A DNA stretch of 64,000 nt from Spirochaetales bacterium Spiro_05 (lineage in GTDB: Bacteria; Spirochaetota; Spirochaetia; Sphaerochaetales; Sphaerochaetaceae): NCBI GenBank assembly GCA_001603115.1, contig LVBG01000013.1, forward strand, positions 40,207 through 104,206, in the 5' to 3' direction. The stretch's first letter is position 1. Each line of letters begins with the position of its first letter. The notes under the pieces were generated by a model, which saw nothing but the letters and a program-made list of their open reading frames with translations, was not told the origin of the DNA and made no database searches. Below, piece by piece: positions 25,234 to 34,177 of this stretch. Made by a program: the position numbers and the translations under genes.

Positions 25234-25366
25234 GACTGCTCCTTTTCTGCATATCAGGAAAATCATACGGTATGAAAGAAGCCTGTGCAATCCCGACAAT
25301 GAGAATAATGCTGGATTGTCAGCACCAACGAGGTGTGCTAGGGTGACAGGAGGAGCGTACCTACCG
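25234..25366. promoter_or_regulatory. divergent promoter region of the helicase/ATPase island with inverted repeat
   Basis: 133 bases between the start codons. GACAAT at 25295-25300 and ATTGTC at 25315-25320 form an inverted repeat with a 14-base spacer, and AGCACC/GGTGTGCT forms a second short one at about 25321-25339. TTGTCA at 25316-25321 could be a rightward -35 element, but no good -10 box follows. A shared operator controlling both arms is plausible. Confidence 0.4.
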
Positions 25367-26902
25367 ATGGGTTTTTCCCTCTACTCATGGCAGCAGACAT
25401 GCATCAAGGAATGGCTTTCCATCGGAAGCCGGGGTGTGGTGCAGGTTGTCACCGGGGCGGGAAAGACCATCCTTGCCCTCTATGCTGCCAAAGCCTTGCA
25501 AGAGAAGCTGGGAAAGCCGGTGGAACTGGTGATTATTGTTCCCAAGACCTTTCTGGTCACCCAGTGGAAAGCCAGCATCCTCTCCCATCAGCAGGACCTG
25601 GGGATCAGGCGGGAAGATATCGGCTGGGTGCAGGGAAACCATCACCAGGTGCACAACAAGCGGGTCATGATCTATGTGGTGAACTCCGCCCGGTATACTC
25701 TCTCCTCCACCTTGCACTCCTTGCTTACGAAAGGCAAGACGGTATTGGTCATTGCCGATGAGTGTCACCACTATGCAAGTGCGGAGAACCGCAAGATCTT
25801 CTCCTTCCTCGATTCCCTCGATGCAAAGGCCACGAAACGCTTTCACTCCTTCGGCCTCTCCGCCACTCCCCAAGTCCACGGGTTTGCCACCCATCTGGTA
25901 CCTGCCCTCGGCCCGCTCTTCTACACCTACGGGTTTACCGAAGCGATTCGGGATGGGGTGATCAACCAGGTGGTCATCCACAACGTGGAGCTTGCAATGA
26001 CCGAAGAGCAGGTTGAACTGTATGGCGAGCTCTGCGCAAAGGTCACCACCACCCTCCACCGCCTGACCAATCTGGTGCCCTATCTGAAAAAGCTCAAAGG
26101 TGCAGAGTTCTTCCTGGAAATCCAGAATCTCTGCACCAGCAAGCATGAATCGATTGCCGAAACAGCAAGACTGCTCATAGCCCTCTTTCACCAGCGTCGT
26201 GCCCTGGTAAACCTTGCTCCCCAACGTATCACCTGCACCTTTGATCTGATCAAGCTTCTCGATTCGCGGAGCAAGATCATCATCTTTGGTGAGAGGATCA
26301 GCCAGAGCGAGGAGCTCTACGAGCTGCTCAAGCGTCGCTATCCCAAGGAGGTGGCTCACTACCACAGTGAGCTTGGGGAGATTGAACGTACCGTGGCCCT
26401 GAAGCGCTATCGCAGTGGGGAAGCCCGAATCCTTGTCTCCTGCAAGGCCCTTGATGAGGGGCTGGACATCCCCAGTGCCGATGTGGGGATCATCCTCTCC
26501 TCCACCAGCGAGCAACGCCAGCGCATCCAACGCCTGGGAAGGATCCTCAGGCGCCAGGAGGGCAAGCTCAAGGCCAGCCTGTTCTATCTCTGCTTGGGCA
26601 ACACCGTTGAGGACGCCAATCTGCTGGATGAGGGTCTTGAGCTGGTGGAGGAGTGGTATCTTTCGTATACCAACCACTTCATCCACCCCGTCTACGACGA
26701 GCTTGCCGATGATCTTGTGCATGCCCTGCACAAGAAAGGGGCAATCATCCCCGGCTTGGATGCCTTGCTTGACAGAGGAAGGGTACACAGCGACTGGTGT
26801 GAGGATCCCACTATCCTCAAGGATCTGGCACAGGGAAGGGACGAGCGCTACTACACCCTGATGCGTTCGCTTTCGCTGCTTCGCATGCGAAACGGAGTAT
26901 GA
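25367..26902 (+). CDS. SF2 DEAD/DEAH-type helicase of the island
   Basis: About 511 residues. The Q-like opening SLYSWQQTCIKEWL precedes motif I VTGAGKT, motif II ADECHH (a DECH box), motif III SATP, motif IV IIFGERISQSEEL, motif V VSCKALDEGLDIPSAD and motif VI QRIQRLGRILRRQ. The order and spacing match XPB/Rad25-like and restriction-type SF2 translocases. The C-terminal 100 residues add no recognisable nuclease. The start at 25367 (MGFSLYSW) is chosen because the helicase begins there; AGGAGG lies 13 bases upstream, rather far. It is divergent from the coiled-coil/ATPase operon. Confidence 0.85.
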   Translation: MGFSLYSWQQTCIKEWLSIGSRGVVQVVTGAGKTILALYAAKALQEKLGKPVELVIIVPKTFLVTQWKASILSHQQDLGIRREDIGWVQGNHHQVHNKRVMIYVVNSARYTLSSTLHSLLTKGKTVLVIADECHHYASAENRKIFSFLDSLDAKATKRFHSFGLSATPQVHGFATHLVPALGPLFYTYGFTEAIRDGVINQVVIHNVELAMTEEQVELYGELCAKVTTTLHRLTNLVPYLKKLKGAEFFLEIQNLCTSKHESIAETARLLIALFHQRRALVNLAPQRITCTFDLIKLLDSRSKIIIFGERISQSEELYELLKRRYPKEVAHYHSELGEIERTVALKRYRSGEARILVSCKALDEGLDIPSADVGIILSSTSEQRQRIQRLGRILRRQEGKLKASLFYLCLGNTVEDANLLDEGLELVEEWYLSYTNHFIHPVYDELADDLVHALHKKGAIIPGLDALLDRGRVHSDWCEDPTILKDLAQGRDERYYTLMRSLSLLRMRNGV

Positions 26903-26909
26903 AGTCAAA

Positions 26910-26961
26910 AGTTTTTTCTCTGGGGAGAAAATAGTTTCAATTTTAAGATAGTTTTTTCTCT
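26910..26961 (+). terminator. weak hairpin and 12-bp direct repeat after the helicase gene
   Basis: TTTTCTC, loop TGGG, GAGAAAA at 26914-26931 gives a 7-bp AT-rich stem just after the helicase stop. AGTTTTTTCTCT occurs twice, at 26910-26921 and 26950-26961. It may be a terminator or the edge of an insertion carrying the next ATPase gene. Confidence 0.35.
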
Positions 26962-26980
26962 CTAGTGAAACAATTCAGTT

Positions 26981-27005
26981 GTATACCACGCTTTCCATGG
27001 TATAC
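26981..27005. promoter_or_regulatory. perfect inverted repeat in front of DUF4143 copy 2
   Basis: GTATACCA, nine-base spacer, TGGTATAC, ending seven bases before the start codon at 27013. No Shine-Dalgarno sequence is visible, so the repeat occupies the place of the ribosome-binding region. It could be an autoregulatory operator or an RNA hairpin. Confidence 0.5.
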
Positions 27006-27012
27006 TGGATGT

Positions 27013-28233
27013 ATGGGACCACAAGAAACAAAGTTATTGCAACGTAAGGAATACCTCTCACAATTGATAGTATGGCGTGAAAAACACTTGATCAAGGTAC
27101 TTACCGGAGTCAGGAGATGTGGGAAATCGACGATGTTGCAGCTCTACAGAGAGTATCTGAAAAAGCAGGGTGTACAAGAGAGGCAGATCATCTCGATCAA
27201 TCTTGAGGATCTTGCCAATGAACATCTTCTGGACTACCGAGCACTGCATCAGCATGTCAAAGGTCTGCTGCAAGACGATTGCTTTACCTATGTCTTCATC
27301 GATGAGGTCCAGCAATGCAAAGGCTTTGAAAAGGCCGTGGACAGTCTCTTCATCAATGAACAGGTCGACTTGTACATCACAGGATCAAATGCATATCTGC
27401 TTTCAAGCGAACTGGCAACCCTGCTTTCAGGAAGATATGTTGAGATTCAGATGCTACCGCTCTCCTTCGCCGAGTATCTTGATTTCACCAGCACAGAACA
27501 AGTATCCCGTATGACAGCTTTCACCCGATACCTGAACCATGGTTCCTTCCCTTCTGTACCGATGCTAGGCCAGGATGACTCGGTCGTCAGGACGTACGTC
27601 GAGGGAATCTATGCCTCCATCCTGATCAAGGATGTTGCACAACGCAAAGCCATCACAGATGTAGCACTGCTCGAGAGAATCGTCAGGTTTTTAGGAAGTA
27701 GCATAGGAAGTCCCATTTCTGCAAAAAAAATCTGTGACACCCTCACTTCCAGCGGCAGGAAAGTATCCATCAATACGGTAGATGCATATCTCGAGGCTTT
27801 GCAGGAGAGTTATTGTTTCTACAAGGTCGATCGCTATGATATCAAGGGACGGAATTTTCTGAAAACCTTGGGAAAATACTATATTGTCGATCTGGGACTG
27901 CGTAATCATCTTCTATGCAATCGTGAGTCAGATATCGGCCACCAGCTTGAAAACATCGTCTACCTTGAACTCAGAAGACGCGGATACAAGGTCTCCATCG
28001 GAAAGCTTGCTGACAAGGAAGTCAATTTTGTTGCCCAGAATGCAGAGGGAATCACCTACCTGCAGGTATCAGCCTCATTGCTTGATCAAACTACCCTGAA
28101 ACGAGAGTTGGCACCTCTTCAAGCAATAGGGGACAACTACCCAAAGCTACTGCTGAGTTTGGATGAGATTGGAGCAGGAAGCAATCATGAGGGAATTCAG
28201 CAAAAGAATCTGTTGGATTGGCTTGTTCAGTAA
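27013..28233 (+). CDS. AAA_14/DUF4143 family ATPase (copy 2)
   Basis: About 406 residues from MGPQETKLLQRKEY. P-loop TGVRRCGKSTML near residue 32, Walker B YVFIDEVQQCKGF near 97, ITGSNAYLLSSELATLLSGRYV as the family sensor block, and the DUF4143 half with a winged-helix segment and a nuclease-like end (GKLADKEVNFVAQ). The biological role is unknown. It is only distantly similar to copy 1 (8810), so not a recent duplicate. It is AT-richer than the helicase island beside it, and a perfect palindrome sits in front of it. It is convergent with the GntR gene, 15 bases away. Confidence 0.85.
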   Translation: MGPQETKLLQRKEYLSQLIVWREKHLIKVLTGVRRCGKSTMLQLYREYLKKQGVQERQIISINLEDLANEHLLDYRALHQHVKGLLQDDCFTYVFIDEVQQCKGFEKAVDSLFINEQVDLYITGSNAYLLSSELATLLSGRYVEIQMLPLSFAEYLDFTSTEQVSRMTAFTRYLNHGSFPSVPMLGQDDSVVRTYVEGIYASILIKDVAQRKAITDVALLERIVRFLGSSIGSPISAKKICDTLTSSGRKVSINTVDAYLEALQESYCFYKVDRYDIKGRNFLKTLGKYYIVDLGLRNHLLCNRESDIGHQLENIVYLELRRRGYKVSIGKLADKEVNFVAQNAEGITYLQVSASLLDQTTLKRELAPLQAIGDNYPKLLLSLDEIGAGSNHEGIQQKNLLDWLVQ

Positions 28234-28248
28234 CAAACACAAGAGCAA

Positions 28249-28965
28249 TCAGCCCTGCTCCGGCTCTTCCTTCTGCTGGTTTCTCAGACCATCCATCTCA
28301 ATCCTATTGGTATAGTTCAGATGCTTCTTAAGACGTGAGACACTCAGGTCTACATCACCATCCTGGATGGCTTCAAGAATTTGGCGGTGCTCATCAGCGA
28401 GACGAATGATGGTCTCGGTGTTCCAGTACTTCCTGCGGTAGTCGACCTGGTGGAAGAGTTGGGCGATTATCTGACTGAATGAATTCAACAGTTGGTTTCC
28501 GCTACAGCGGAGCATTGCGGCATGGAACTCAAGGTCAGCCTCATCGGCAACCTGGGGAAGAGAGCTGTTGTTGCGCATTTTCTCTACAATCATCTCCAGC
28601 TCGTAGATTTGGTTCGGTGTGATCCGTTTCACCACCAAGGGGATGCTGGCAAGCTCGATGACAATACGGGCTTCGATGGATTCATACAGATTGAAATTGG
28701 AAACCTGATAATTGAATTTGATCGCATCGGAAATGACATCACTATCAAAGTGGTTGATGAACGTCCCACGTCGCGGAGTTTTGGTGATGACACCCTGTTG
28801 CACCAATACATTCAGCACATTCCTCACCTGGTATCTGCTCACCTGGAAGCGCTCAGCCAATTGTTCTTCGGTTTCCACGCGACTGCCCGGGCCATTGGTA
28901 CTCTTCAGGATATAGGTTCGTATCTGTTCTTCCAATTGCATTTTCTTCTGCTTGTTATCCATCAT
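28249..28965 (-). CDS. GntR-family regulator with FCD domain (FadR subfamily)
   Basis: About 238 residues. The N-terminal winged helix (EEQLAERFQVSRYQVRNVLNVL, TPRRGTFI) is followed by an all-helical FCD domain with metal/ligand residues (ADLEFHAAMLRCSGNQLL, DEHRQILEAIQDGD, KKHLNYT). FCD regulators sense small organic or sugar acids. It is the last gene of the TRAP/kinase/aldolase operon, so it probably represses its own operon through the palindrome at 34178-34189. The start at 28965 follows GGTGGAG; the track begins at a GTG two codons earlier. Confidence 0.88.
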   Translation of the reverse strand: MMDNKQKKMQLEEQIRTYILKSTNGPGSRVETEEQLAERFQVSRYQVRNVLNVLVQQGVITKTPRRGTFINHFDSDVISDAIKFNYQVSNFNLYESIEARIVIELASIPLVVKRITPNQIYELEMIVEKMRNNSSLPQVADEADLEFHAAMLRCSGNQLLNSFSQIIAQLFHQVDYRRKYWNTETIIRLADEHRQILEAIQDGDVDLSVSRLKKHLNYTNRIEMDGLRNQQKEEPEQG

Positions 28966-28976
28966 CTCCACCCTAC

Positions 28977-30443
28977 TTATGAATACATGCGTACCAGTGT
29001 ATCACTACGCTTGGCATACTGCACAAAGGCATGTGCATAGACTTCCACCCACTCCTTGCATGGAACCACGGAGGATGACTGTACGGTATCCAGCATAGCC
29101 AATGATGTGGGGTCATTCAATGACAACTGCCCAATTCTTGCACAACCGTACGCAGAATCAATGCCGGGAGCCAAAAGAAGCGTAGTGTTCAGTACTGAAC
29201 TCAATATCTCCATGAGCAAACGGTCTTTGGCCCCTCCTCCCACCACCATGATGTGTGGGGGAATCTCATCTTCCTTCATCAATGCAAGCAAGGCATCCTT
29301 GAGCGAGAAGCAAACGCCCTCCAGCACAGATCGAGCCATATGCGAACGCTTGTGTAGAAACGAGAGCCCTGAGTAGGTACCACGCAACGAGGCATTCCAG
29401 TAGGGAGTCCGCTCCCCATTGAGATAAGGATGGAAGAGAAGGCCTTCACAACCCGCAGGAGCCCTAGCTGCAAGCTCATCAAACTGCGCAAAGCCAGTTT
29501 CATCCAGGGAAAAACCTTGTTGCTCAGTCGCCCACCCTATGGCCGACCCTGCCGCATTGGTCCCCGCCTGTGAGTACCAGAGAGCATCAAGAGGAAAGGG
29601 GTAGGTCAGAAGGGAACGAATCTGCATCGGCTTTTCAGAGAGCTTATGTATGCCTCCCGCAGTTCCAATACGAATCACTACATCTCCAGCTTTCCGGGCC
29701 CCAGATCCATAGGTTTCCGTAGCACTATCCAGTGATCCGTTCACCACGGCAACCCCGTTTGGCAGTCCTAGGAGTGTTGCCATCTCAGGCAGGAGTGTTC
29801 CAACCACAGCACAAGAATCCATGATTCGGGGAAGTTGATTGGGGGTCATATCAAGATAGGAAAGCAATCGGGATGACCAGGCATGCCCTTTGCAGTCATA
29901 CAGCATGGATGACACTGCAGTCGCCGGGTCGGTTACCCACAATCCGGTCAGCCAGTGAAGCAGATAGTCCTTGGAAAAGCACACTCGCCTAACCTGTGCA
30001 TAGAGCTCAGGCTCTCGCTCCTTAACCCAAAGGAAGTGAGGAAGTGTCCATGAGGGGGAAGGCCTGTTTGCCGAGATTGCATAGATTTCTTCCTCGGCTT
30101 GCAGCAACTCCTTCACCTGGTCAGTAGAGCGCTGATCACTCCAAAGCAAGGCTCTCCGAAGAGGTCTGTCCTCTGCATCCAGCAGAACTCCGATATGAGC
30201 AGCACTGGTGAGACAGATGCTCCCCAGTGATGCCAATGATTTTGCATGCAAACCAGCAAGTTCGGCCATTGCCTTGGTGAACGCAGTCAACCAATCCTGG
30301 GGATCCTGCTCCATCCACCGTTCGTGTGGGGAGTGGGTCGGATACCGCTGGGTGGCAACCCCGATGGTCAGGCCTTGCTCATCAAGAAGACAGATCTTGA
30401 TCGAGCTGGTGCCAAGATCAATGCCCAATGCTGGTTTGCTCAT
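28977..30443 (-). CDS. FGGY-family carbohydrate kinase
   Basis: A 488-residue sugar kinase with two actin-like domains. The N-terminal phosphate-1 motif is GIDLGTSSIKICLLDEQG; the hinge region is WSDQRSTDQ. The C-terminal half includes GLLFHPYLNGERTPYWN and the adenosine motif HIMVVGGGAKDRLLMEIL. It belongs to the xylulokinase/gluconokinase branch; the substrate cannot be told by eye. The start ATG overlaps the aldolase stop by four bases. Together with the aldolase it suggests phosphorylation and then cleavage of an imported sugar acid or polyol. Confidence 0.88.
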   Translation of the reverse strand: MSKPALGIDLGTSSIKICLLDEQGLTIGVATQRYPTHSPHERWMEQDPQDWLTAFTKAMAELAGLHAKSLASLGSICLTSAAHIGVLLDAEDRPLRRALLWSDQRSTDQVKELLQAEEEIYAISANRPSPSWTLPHFLWVKEREPELYAQVRRVCFSKDYLLHWLTGLWVTDPATAVSSMLYDCKGHAWSSRLLSYLDMTPNQLPRIMDSCAVVGTLLPEMATLLGLPNGVAVVNGSLDSATETYGSGARKAGDVVIRIGTAGGIHKLSEKPMQIRSLLTYPFPLDALWYSQAGTNAAGSAIGWATEQQGFSLDETGFAQFDELAARAPAGCEGLLFHPYLNGERTPYWNASLRGTYSGLSFLHKRSHMARSVLEGVCFSLKDALLALMKEDEIPPHIMVVGGGAKDRLLMEILSSVLNTTLLLAPGIDSAYGCARIGQLSLNDPTSLAMLDTVQSSSVVPCKEWVEVYAHAFVQYAKRSDTLVRMYS

Positions 30444-31207
30444 ACGCGCTTTGCTACCTCAATCCCTGTAAACTTCTTCTCATGATTCTTCAATGCCGTG
30501 GACAAGACTCCCATGTCATGGGAGACAAGGAAGAAGTCGATACCCTCATTCCACCAACTCTTCAGCTCATCCGGGGAACTGACTGCCAGACCAATGGGCA
30601 CATTCGCTTCCTTGCCTGCTGAAAGAACCCTATGGATAAGATCATGCAACTCATGGCTCCTGTTCGATTCCTTCAGGATATAGGATAAGTCACCCGAACC
30701 GATCAAACAACCGGTAATTCCAGGAACTGAGAGAATGCTCGTTGCGTTCATCGCAGCTTCTGGAGTCTCAATCATGACGATGAGCGAAACAAGTGCATTG
30801 AATTTTGAGAAGTACTCACTCCCGTAGAAGAAGGATCCAAGACTCCCTTTTGAACGTGTCCCGATTGGGGGGTAATAGGTGGAAAGCACTGCCTGCCTCG
30901 CCTCCTCGGCCGACTGGACCATTGGTACGACAATTCCCATCGCCCCGGCATCAAGATAACTGTTGATCGTACCGGGGGTGTTGTCGGAAACACGTGCAAA
31001 CGGAACCGGCCCATCACTGGAAGCAAGTGTGCGGATGGCTCCGGTTGCCGCAGTCTTATCAAAATGACTATGAAGCAAATCGACCATGATGAAATCGAAT
31101 GCTGTACCACTTACCATCTCAGCAACCCGTTCACTTCCCAAACAGATATCAAAGCCTACTACCGGCCTATCGGATGCCAGGGACAATCCTTTCATGTTTT
31201 GACTCAT
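30440..31207 (-). CDS. HpcH/HpaI-family class II aldolase
   Basis: 255 residues with an HpaI-like TIM barrel: DFIMVDLLHSHFD near residue 38, MGIVVPMVQSAEEARQAV near 90, IVMIETPEAAMNA near 143 (metal-ligand Glu) and GSGDLSYIL near 172. The usual Arg in the SxGxRG region appears as PIGTRSKGS. Family members do retro-aldol cleavage of 2-keto-3-deoxy acids to pyruvate plus an aldehyde. It is encoded between the TRAP permease and the FGGY kinase, overlapping the latter by four bases. The substrate is unresolved; a kinase plus HpaI aldolase without a dehydratase is an unusual pairing. Confidence 0.85.
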   Translation of the reverse strand: MSQNMKGLSLASDRPVVGFDICLGSERVAEMVSGTAFDFIMVDLLHSHFDKTAATGAIRTLASSDGPVPFARVSDNTPGTINSYLDAGAMGIVVPMVQSAEEARQAVLSTYYPPIGTRSKGSLGSFFYGSEYFSKFNALVSLIVMIETPEAAMNATSILSVPGITGCLIGSGDLSYILKESNRSHELHDLIHRVLSAGKEANVPIGLAVSSPDELKSWWNEGIDFFLVSHDMGVLSTALKNHEKKFTGIEVAKRV

Positions 31208-31229
31208 CTATATATCTCCTAAAACTTAA

Positions 31230-32522
31230 TCAACGAAACAGTGCATTTGGAATGGCAAGAACAGTCTGCGGAACCATAATGATGATGGCCAAGGCGACCA
31301 GCAACAGGATGATCATGGGCCAGAGTTCCCGTAGTATTTTCTCAAAACTCAGCTTCTCAATTCCGCAGACAGCAAGCAGCACCTGGCCAACGGGTGGTGT
31401 CGTATTGCCTATCATGGCATTGATGACAATAATCACCCCGAAATGGATGGGATCGAAACCAGATGCTGCAATGAGGGGCATCACCATCGGGACGAAGAGC
31501 ATGATGTTCACCGTGGGATCGGAGAGCATGCCCAAAATCAGGAACAGGATGTTGACGCTGAGCATGATCAGCCAACGGTTGTTCCCGGAAAAGGCCATCA
31601 TTCCCTGATAGATGATGTCTTGGAGGTTCTCAGCCGTCATGACGAAACTGAAGACTTTTGCAGCAGGCAGAAGTAGCAGGATTGAACCACAGGTTGCAAA
31701 CACCTGCTTCAAGCATTCGACGAAATCTTTCAATTTCATGGTTCTATAGAGAAAGAACCCGAGGATGAACGAGTAAAGAACGGCAAGTACCGAGGCTTCC
31801 GTTGTGGTAACCACACCAAGATAGATGCCACCAAGAAGAATCAGCGGGGTAAGCAAGGGGAAGAAGCCCTTGAGGAAGGCGAAGAACAGATCCCTGAGGA
31901 ACACCCTGACACTGGTCATGGAATTCTTGGGATAGTGTCGCTTGAGGCTGATGACATACACGTACACCATGAGTACAAGACCTATGATCAGGCCGGGCAA
32001 GACACCACCGAAGAAGAGCTTGCCTACCGACACATTGGTGACCATGGCATACACCACCATCGGGATGCTCGGCGGAATGATCGGTCCAATAGTTGATGAA
32101 GCTATGGTTACCGATGCGCTGAATTCCTTGTCGAAGCCTTCGTCAACCATTGCTTGGTAACTCAAGCGGCCAATTCCACCCACATCAGCGACGGCCGAGC
32201 CTGACATACCGGCAAAGATGATACTGGTAACGACGTTCACATGCCCCAGCCCTCCTGGGATGTAGCCCACCAGGGAATTGCAGAAGCGGAAAATCTTGTC
32301 AGCAACCGAGGTCTTGTTCATTACTTCGGCTGTCAGAATGAACATCGGGATGGCAATCAGGACAAAGTTGTCCAAGCCGGAAAACATCTGCATTGCCATG
32401 AACCCAAGGTCCATTCCCCTCATGCTGATGTACAACAGTGAGGAGGAGATCATTGCAACACTGATGGGCATGCCAAACATAAAAAGCAGAGAGAATGAGA
32501 GGAGGAATACAGCCAGCAACAT
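31230..32522 (-). CDS. TRAP transporter large permease (DctM type)
   Basis: A 430-residue membrane protein with about twelve helices. Conserved DctM features are present: MFILTAEVMN, GGLGHVNVVTSIIFAGMSGSAVADVGGIG, GPIIPPSIPMVVYA and NTTPPVGQVLLAVCG. It catalyses Na+-driven uptake together with the small subunit and the DctP binding protein. It overlaps the end of the small-subunit gene by one base (TAATG), as is typical for dctQM pairs. Confidence 0.95.
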   Translation of the reverse strand: MLLAVFLLSFSLLFMFGMPISVAMISSSLLYISMRGMDLGFMAMQMFSGLDNFVLIAIPMFILTAEVMNKTSVADKIFRFCNSLVGYIPGGLGHVNVVTSIIFAGMSGSAVADVGGIGRLSYQAMVDEGFDKEFSASVTIASSTIGPIIPPSIPMVVYAMVTNVSVGKLFFGGVLPGLIIGLVLMVYVYVISLKRHYPKNSMTSVRVFLRDLFFAFLKGFFPLLTPLILLGGIYLGVVTTTEASVLAVLYSFILGFFLYRTMKLKDFVECLKQVFATCGSILLLLPAAKVFSFVMTAENLQDIIYQGMMAFSGNNRWLIMLSVNILFLILGMLSDPTVNIMLFVPMVMPLIAASGFDPIHFGVIIVINAMIGNTTPPVGQVLLAVCGIEKLSFEKILRELWPMIILLLVALAIIIMVPQTVLAIPNALFR

Positions 32523-33049
32523 TATGCACCCCCGTTTGCTTGGGCAGCTTCTTGTTTGAGCAGGGCCAAGCGTGTGAATTCCTCAATGACATTCACCAAG
32601 ATGTGAATGCACATGAGCAGAAAGACGATTGGCATGATGACATAGACGTACTTCAAGGGGATACGCATCATGTTTGAGAGTTTCAGACGACCAAGCATTC
32701 GCAGTGATGGAGCGATGTACTGGAAAAAGACGACGACCATGATAAGGTCCATCACTACCTTGACCCAGAGTTGACTCCTTTTTGACAACAGGGATACAAA
32801 GGCCGTAACCCGGACATGCCCATCATTTCCCATTACATATGCGGCAGAGAGGAAACTCATCCAGATAAAGAGATAATTGTTCAGTTCATCCGAGTAATAA
32901 ATGGGTTTGGAGAGTATGTAACGGAAAAAGATGTTCAGGAGCATCATGACAAGCATCACAGCCAAGCAGGTGGAGCCTATCAGCATCTCCCCTTTCTGCA
33001 GGACACTCCGTACACGAACACACCCTTTCTGCAAGGCTGAATACTTCAT
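32522..33049 (-). CDS. TRAP transporter small permease (DctQ type)
   Basis: A 175-residue membrane protein with four helices. The FRYILSKPIYYSDELNNYLFIW motif near residue 46 and the GNDGHVRV motif near 78 are hallmarks of DctQ. It pairs with the large subunit encoded immediately downstream. A hairpin separates it from the DctP gene. Confidence 0.93.
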   Translation of the reverse strand: MKYSALQKGCVRVRSVLQKGEMLIGSTCLAVMLVMMLLNIFFRYILSKPIYYSDELNNYLFIWMSFLSAAYVMGNDGHVRVTAFVSLLSKRSQLWVKVVMDLIMVVVFFQYIAPSLRMLGRLKLSNMMRIPLKYVYVIMPIVFLLMCIHILVNVIEEFTRLALLKQEAAQANGGA

Positions 33050-33078
33050 GGTTCAAGTTCCTTTTTTTAAAAGAATGG

Positions 33079-33114
33079 GCAGGCAGCCGCCAATTATCAG
33101 GTCAAGCTGCCTGC
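33079..33114 (-). terminator. hairpin between dctP and dctQ
   Basis: GCAGGCAGC and GCTGCCTGC, a perfect 9-bp stem with an 18-base loop, 11 bases after the dctP stop. In the minus-strand transcript the run of Ts comes some distance after the stem. Placement matches the hairpins after the other five binding-protein genes. Confidence 0.55.
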
Positions 33115-33124
33115 GACAGATTTG

Positions 33125-34126
33125 TCAGTCTGAAATTCTCTGGATCTGATTGTACAGTTCAACCCACGAAGGATTGCGTTCGAGAACCAAGCCAACACGA
33201 TCCCTGAAGGGCTTGGTATCAATCTTGTCAACAACCGTCATACCGGCTTTCTTCACTTCATCAATGAGAGCGTTCTCATTGTCGCGTACGATCTGGTCGA
33301 TGCGATCGGCTTCGAACCGGAACACTTCCTCGACAATCTTCTGATCTTCGGAAGAGAGCGAATTCCAGGTCTGTTCACTCATGATGGTACCGGCCACAGC
33401 AAGCATGTGCTGGGTAAGCATCAGGTACTTCTGCACTTCGTAGAACTTCATCGTTACAATCTGTGTCAACGGATTTTCCTGTGCATCCACAACACCTGCC
33501 TGCAATCCCATATACACATCTCCGATAGGCAAGGATGTCCCGATTGCGTTGAAGACGGTGGCGATCTCGCTATAAGGCGGGAAGTTGACGACGCGAAGCT
33601 TCAGTTTCTGGAAATCCTCAAGCTTGGTAAGCGGCCTGTTTCCCGTCATGTTCCTGAATCCGAAATTGTACAGGTCAAGCTGCTTCACCCCGACGGCCTT
33701 ACTGATATCATCTTTCAGGTTCTCGTACAGATCGCTGTTCTTGAAGTTGGTCCAGTGGCCATAGCTTCTGAATACATAGGGTCCCAGAAGCACCCCAGAC
33801 TTAGGAAGGTACTCCGAAGCGCTGTCCAGCGGAGCCATGTCCAACTGCCCCATGATTACCGCTTGCACTGCATCGTTGTAGTTTGCATAGGTCCCATTGG
33901 GATAGATGTTCAGCTCGAGACGCCCATTGCTCTTCTCTTTCAGCATGGCATTTGCCTCAAGCAGGGCAACATGTACAGGGTGGTTTGTTGCAAAGACATG
34001 AGCAATGGAAAGCTTGCGCGTGGGCTTTGCTGCAGCTTCAGCACTTCCTGCGGCAAAGATGATACCAGAAGTGAAGACGAGCACGAGCATAATTACTACT
34101 GCTCCTTTGAATCCTTTCTTCTTCAT
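33125..34126 (-). CDS. TRAP transporter solute-binding protein (DctP type)
   Basis: 333 residues with a signal peptide (MKKKGFKGAVVIMLVLVFTSGIIFAAGSAEA). The DctP fold shows LSIAHVFATNHPVHVAL at the mature start, the conserved FGFRNMTGNRPLTKLEDFQKLKLRV region near residue 155 with the carboxylate-binding Arg, and VYMGLQAGVVDAQENP near 205. The conserved Arg predicts a carboxylate ligand, which fits a sugar acid. It is the first gene of the operon, 50-60 bases downstream of a near-perfect promoter. Confidence 0.93.
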   Translation of the reverse strand: MKKKGFKGAVVIMLVLVFTSGIIFAAGSAEAAAKPTRKLSIAHVFATNHPVHVALLEANAMLKEKSNGRLELNIYPNGTYANYNDAVQAVIMGQLDMAPLDSASEYLPKSGVLLGPYVFRSYGHWTNFKNSDLYENLKDDISKAVGVKQLDLYNFGFRNMTGNRPLTKLEDFQKLKLRVVNFPPYSEIATVFNAIGTSLPIGDVYMGLQAGVVDAQENPLTQIVTMKFYEVQKYLMLTQHMLAVAGTIMSEQTWNSLSSEDQKIVEEVFRFEADRIDQIVRDNENALIDEVKKAGMTVVDKIDTKPFRDRVGLVLERNPSWVELYNQIQRISD

Positions 34127-34177
34127 GTGACACTCCTTTTGTGTAGTTCTGAACTAATTGTTCACCATTCATTCGGA

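Noticed and set aside
21991-26902. A complete BREX system
   Set aside because: No PglZ/BrxZ, BrxA, BrxB, BrxC-length ATPase or PglX methylase is present; only BREX-type ATPases and a helicase are seen.
25385-26908. 507-codon minus-strand ORF
   Set aside because: Antisense of the SF2 helicase; the helicase motifs decide the strand.
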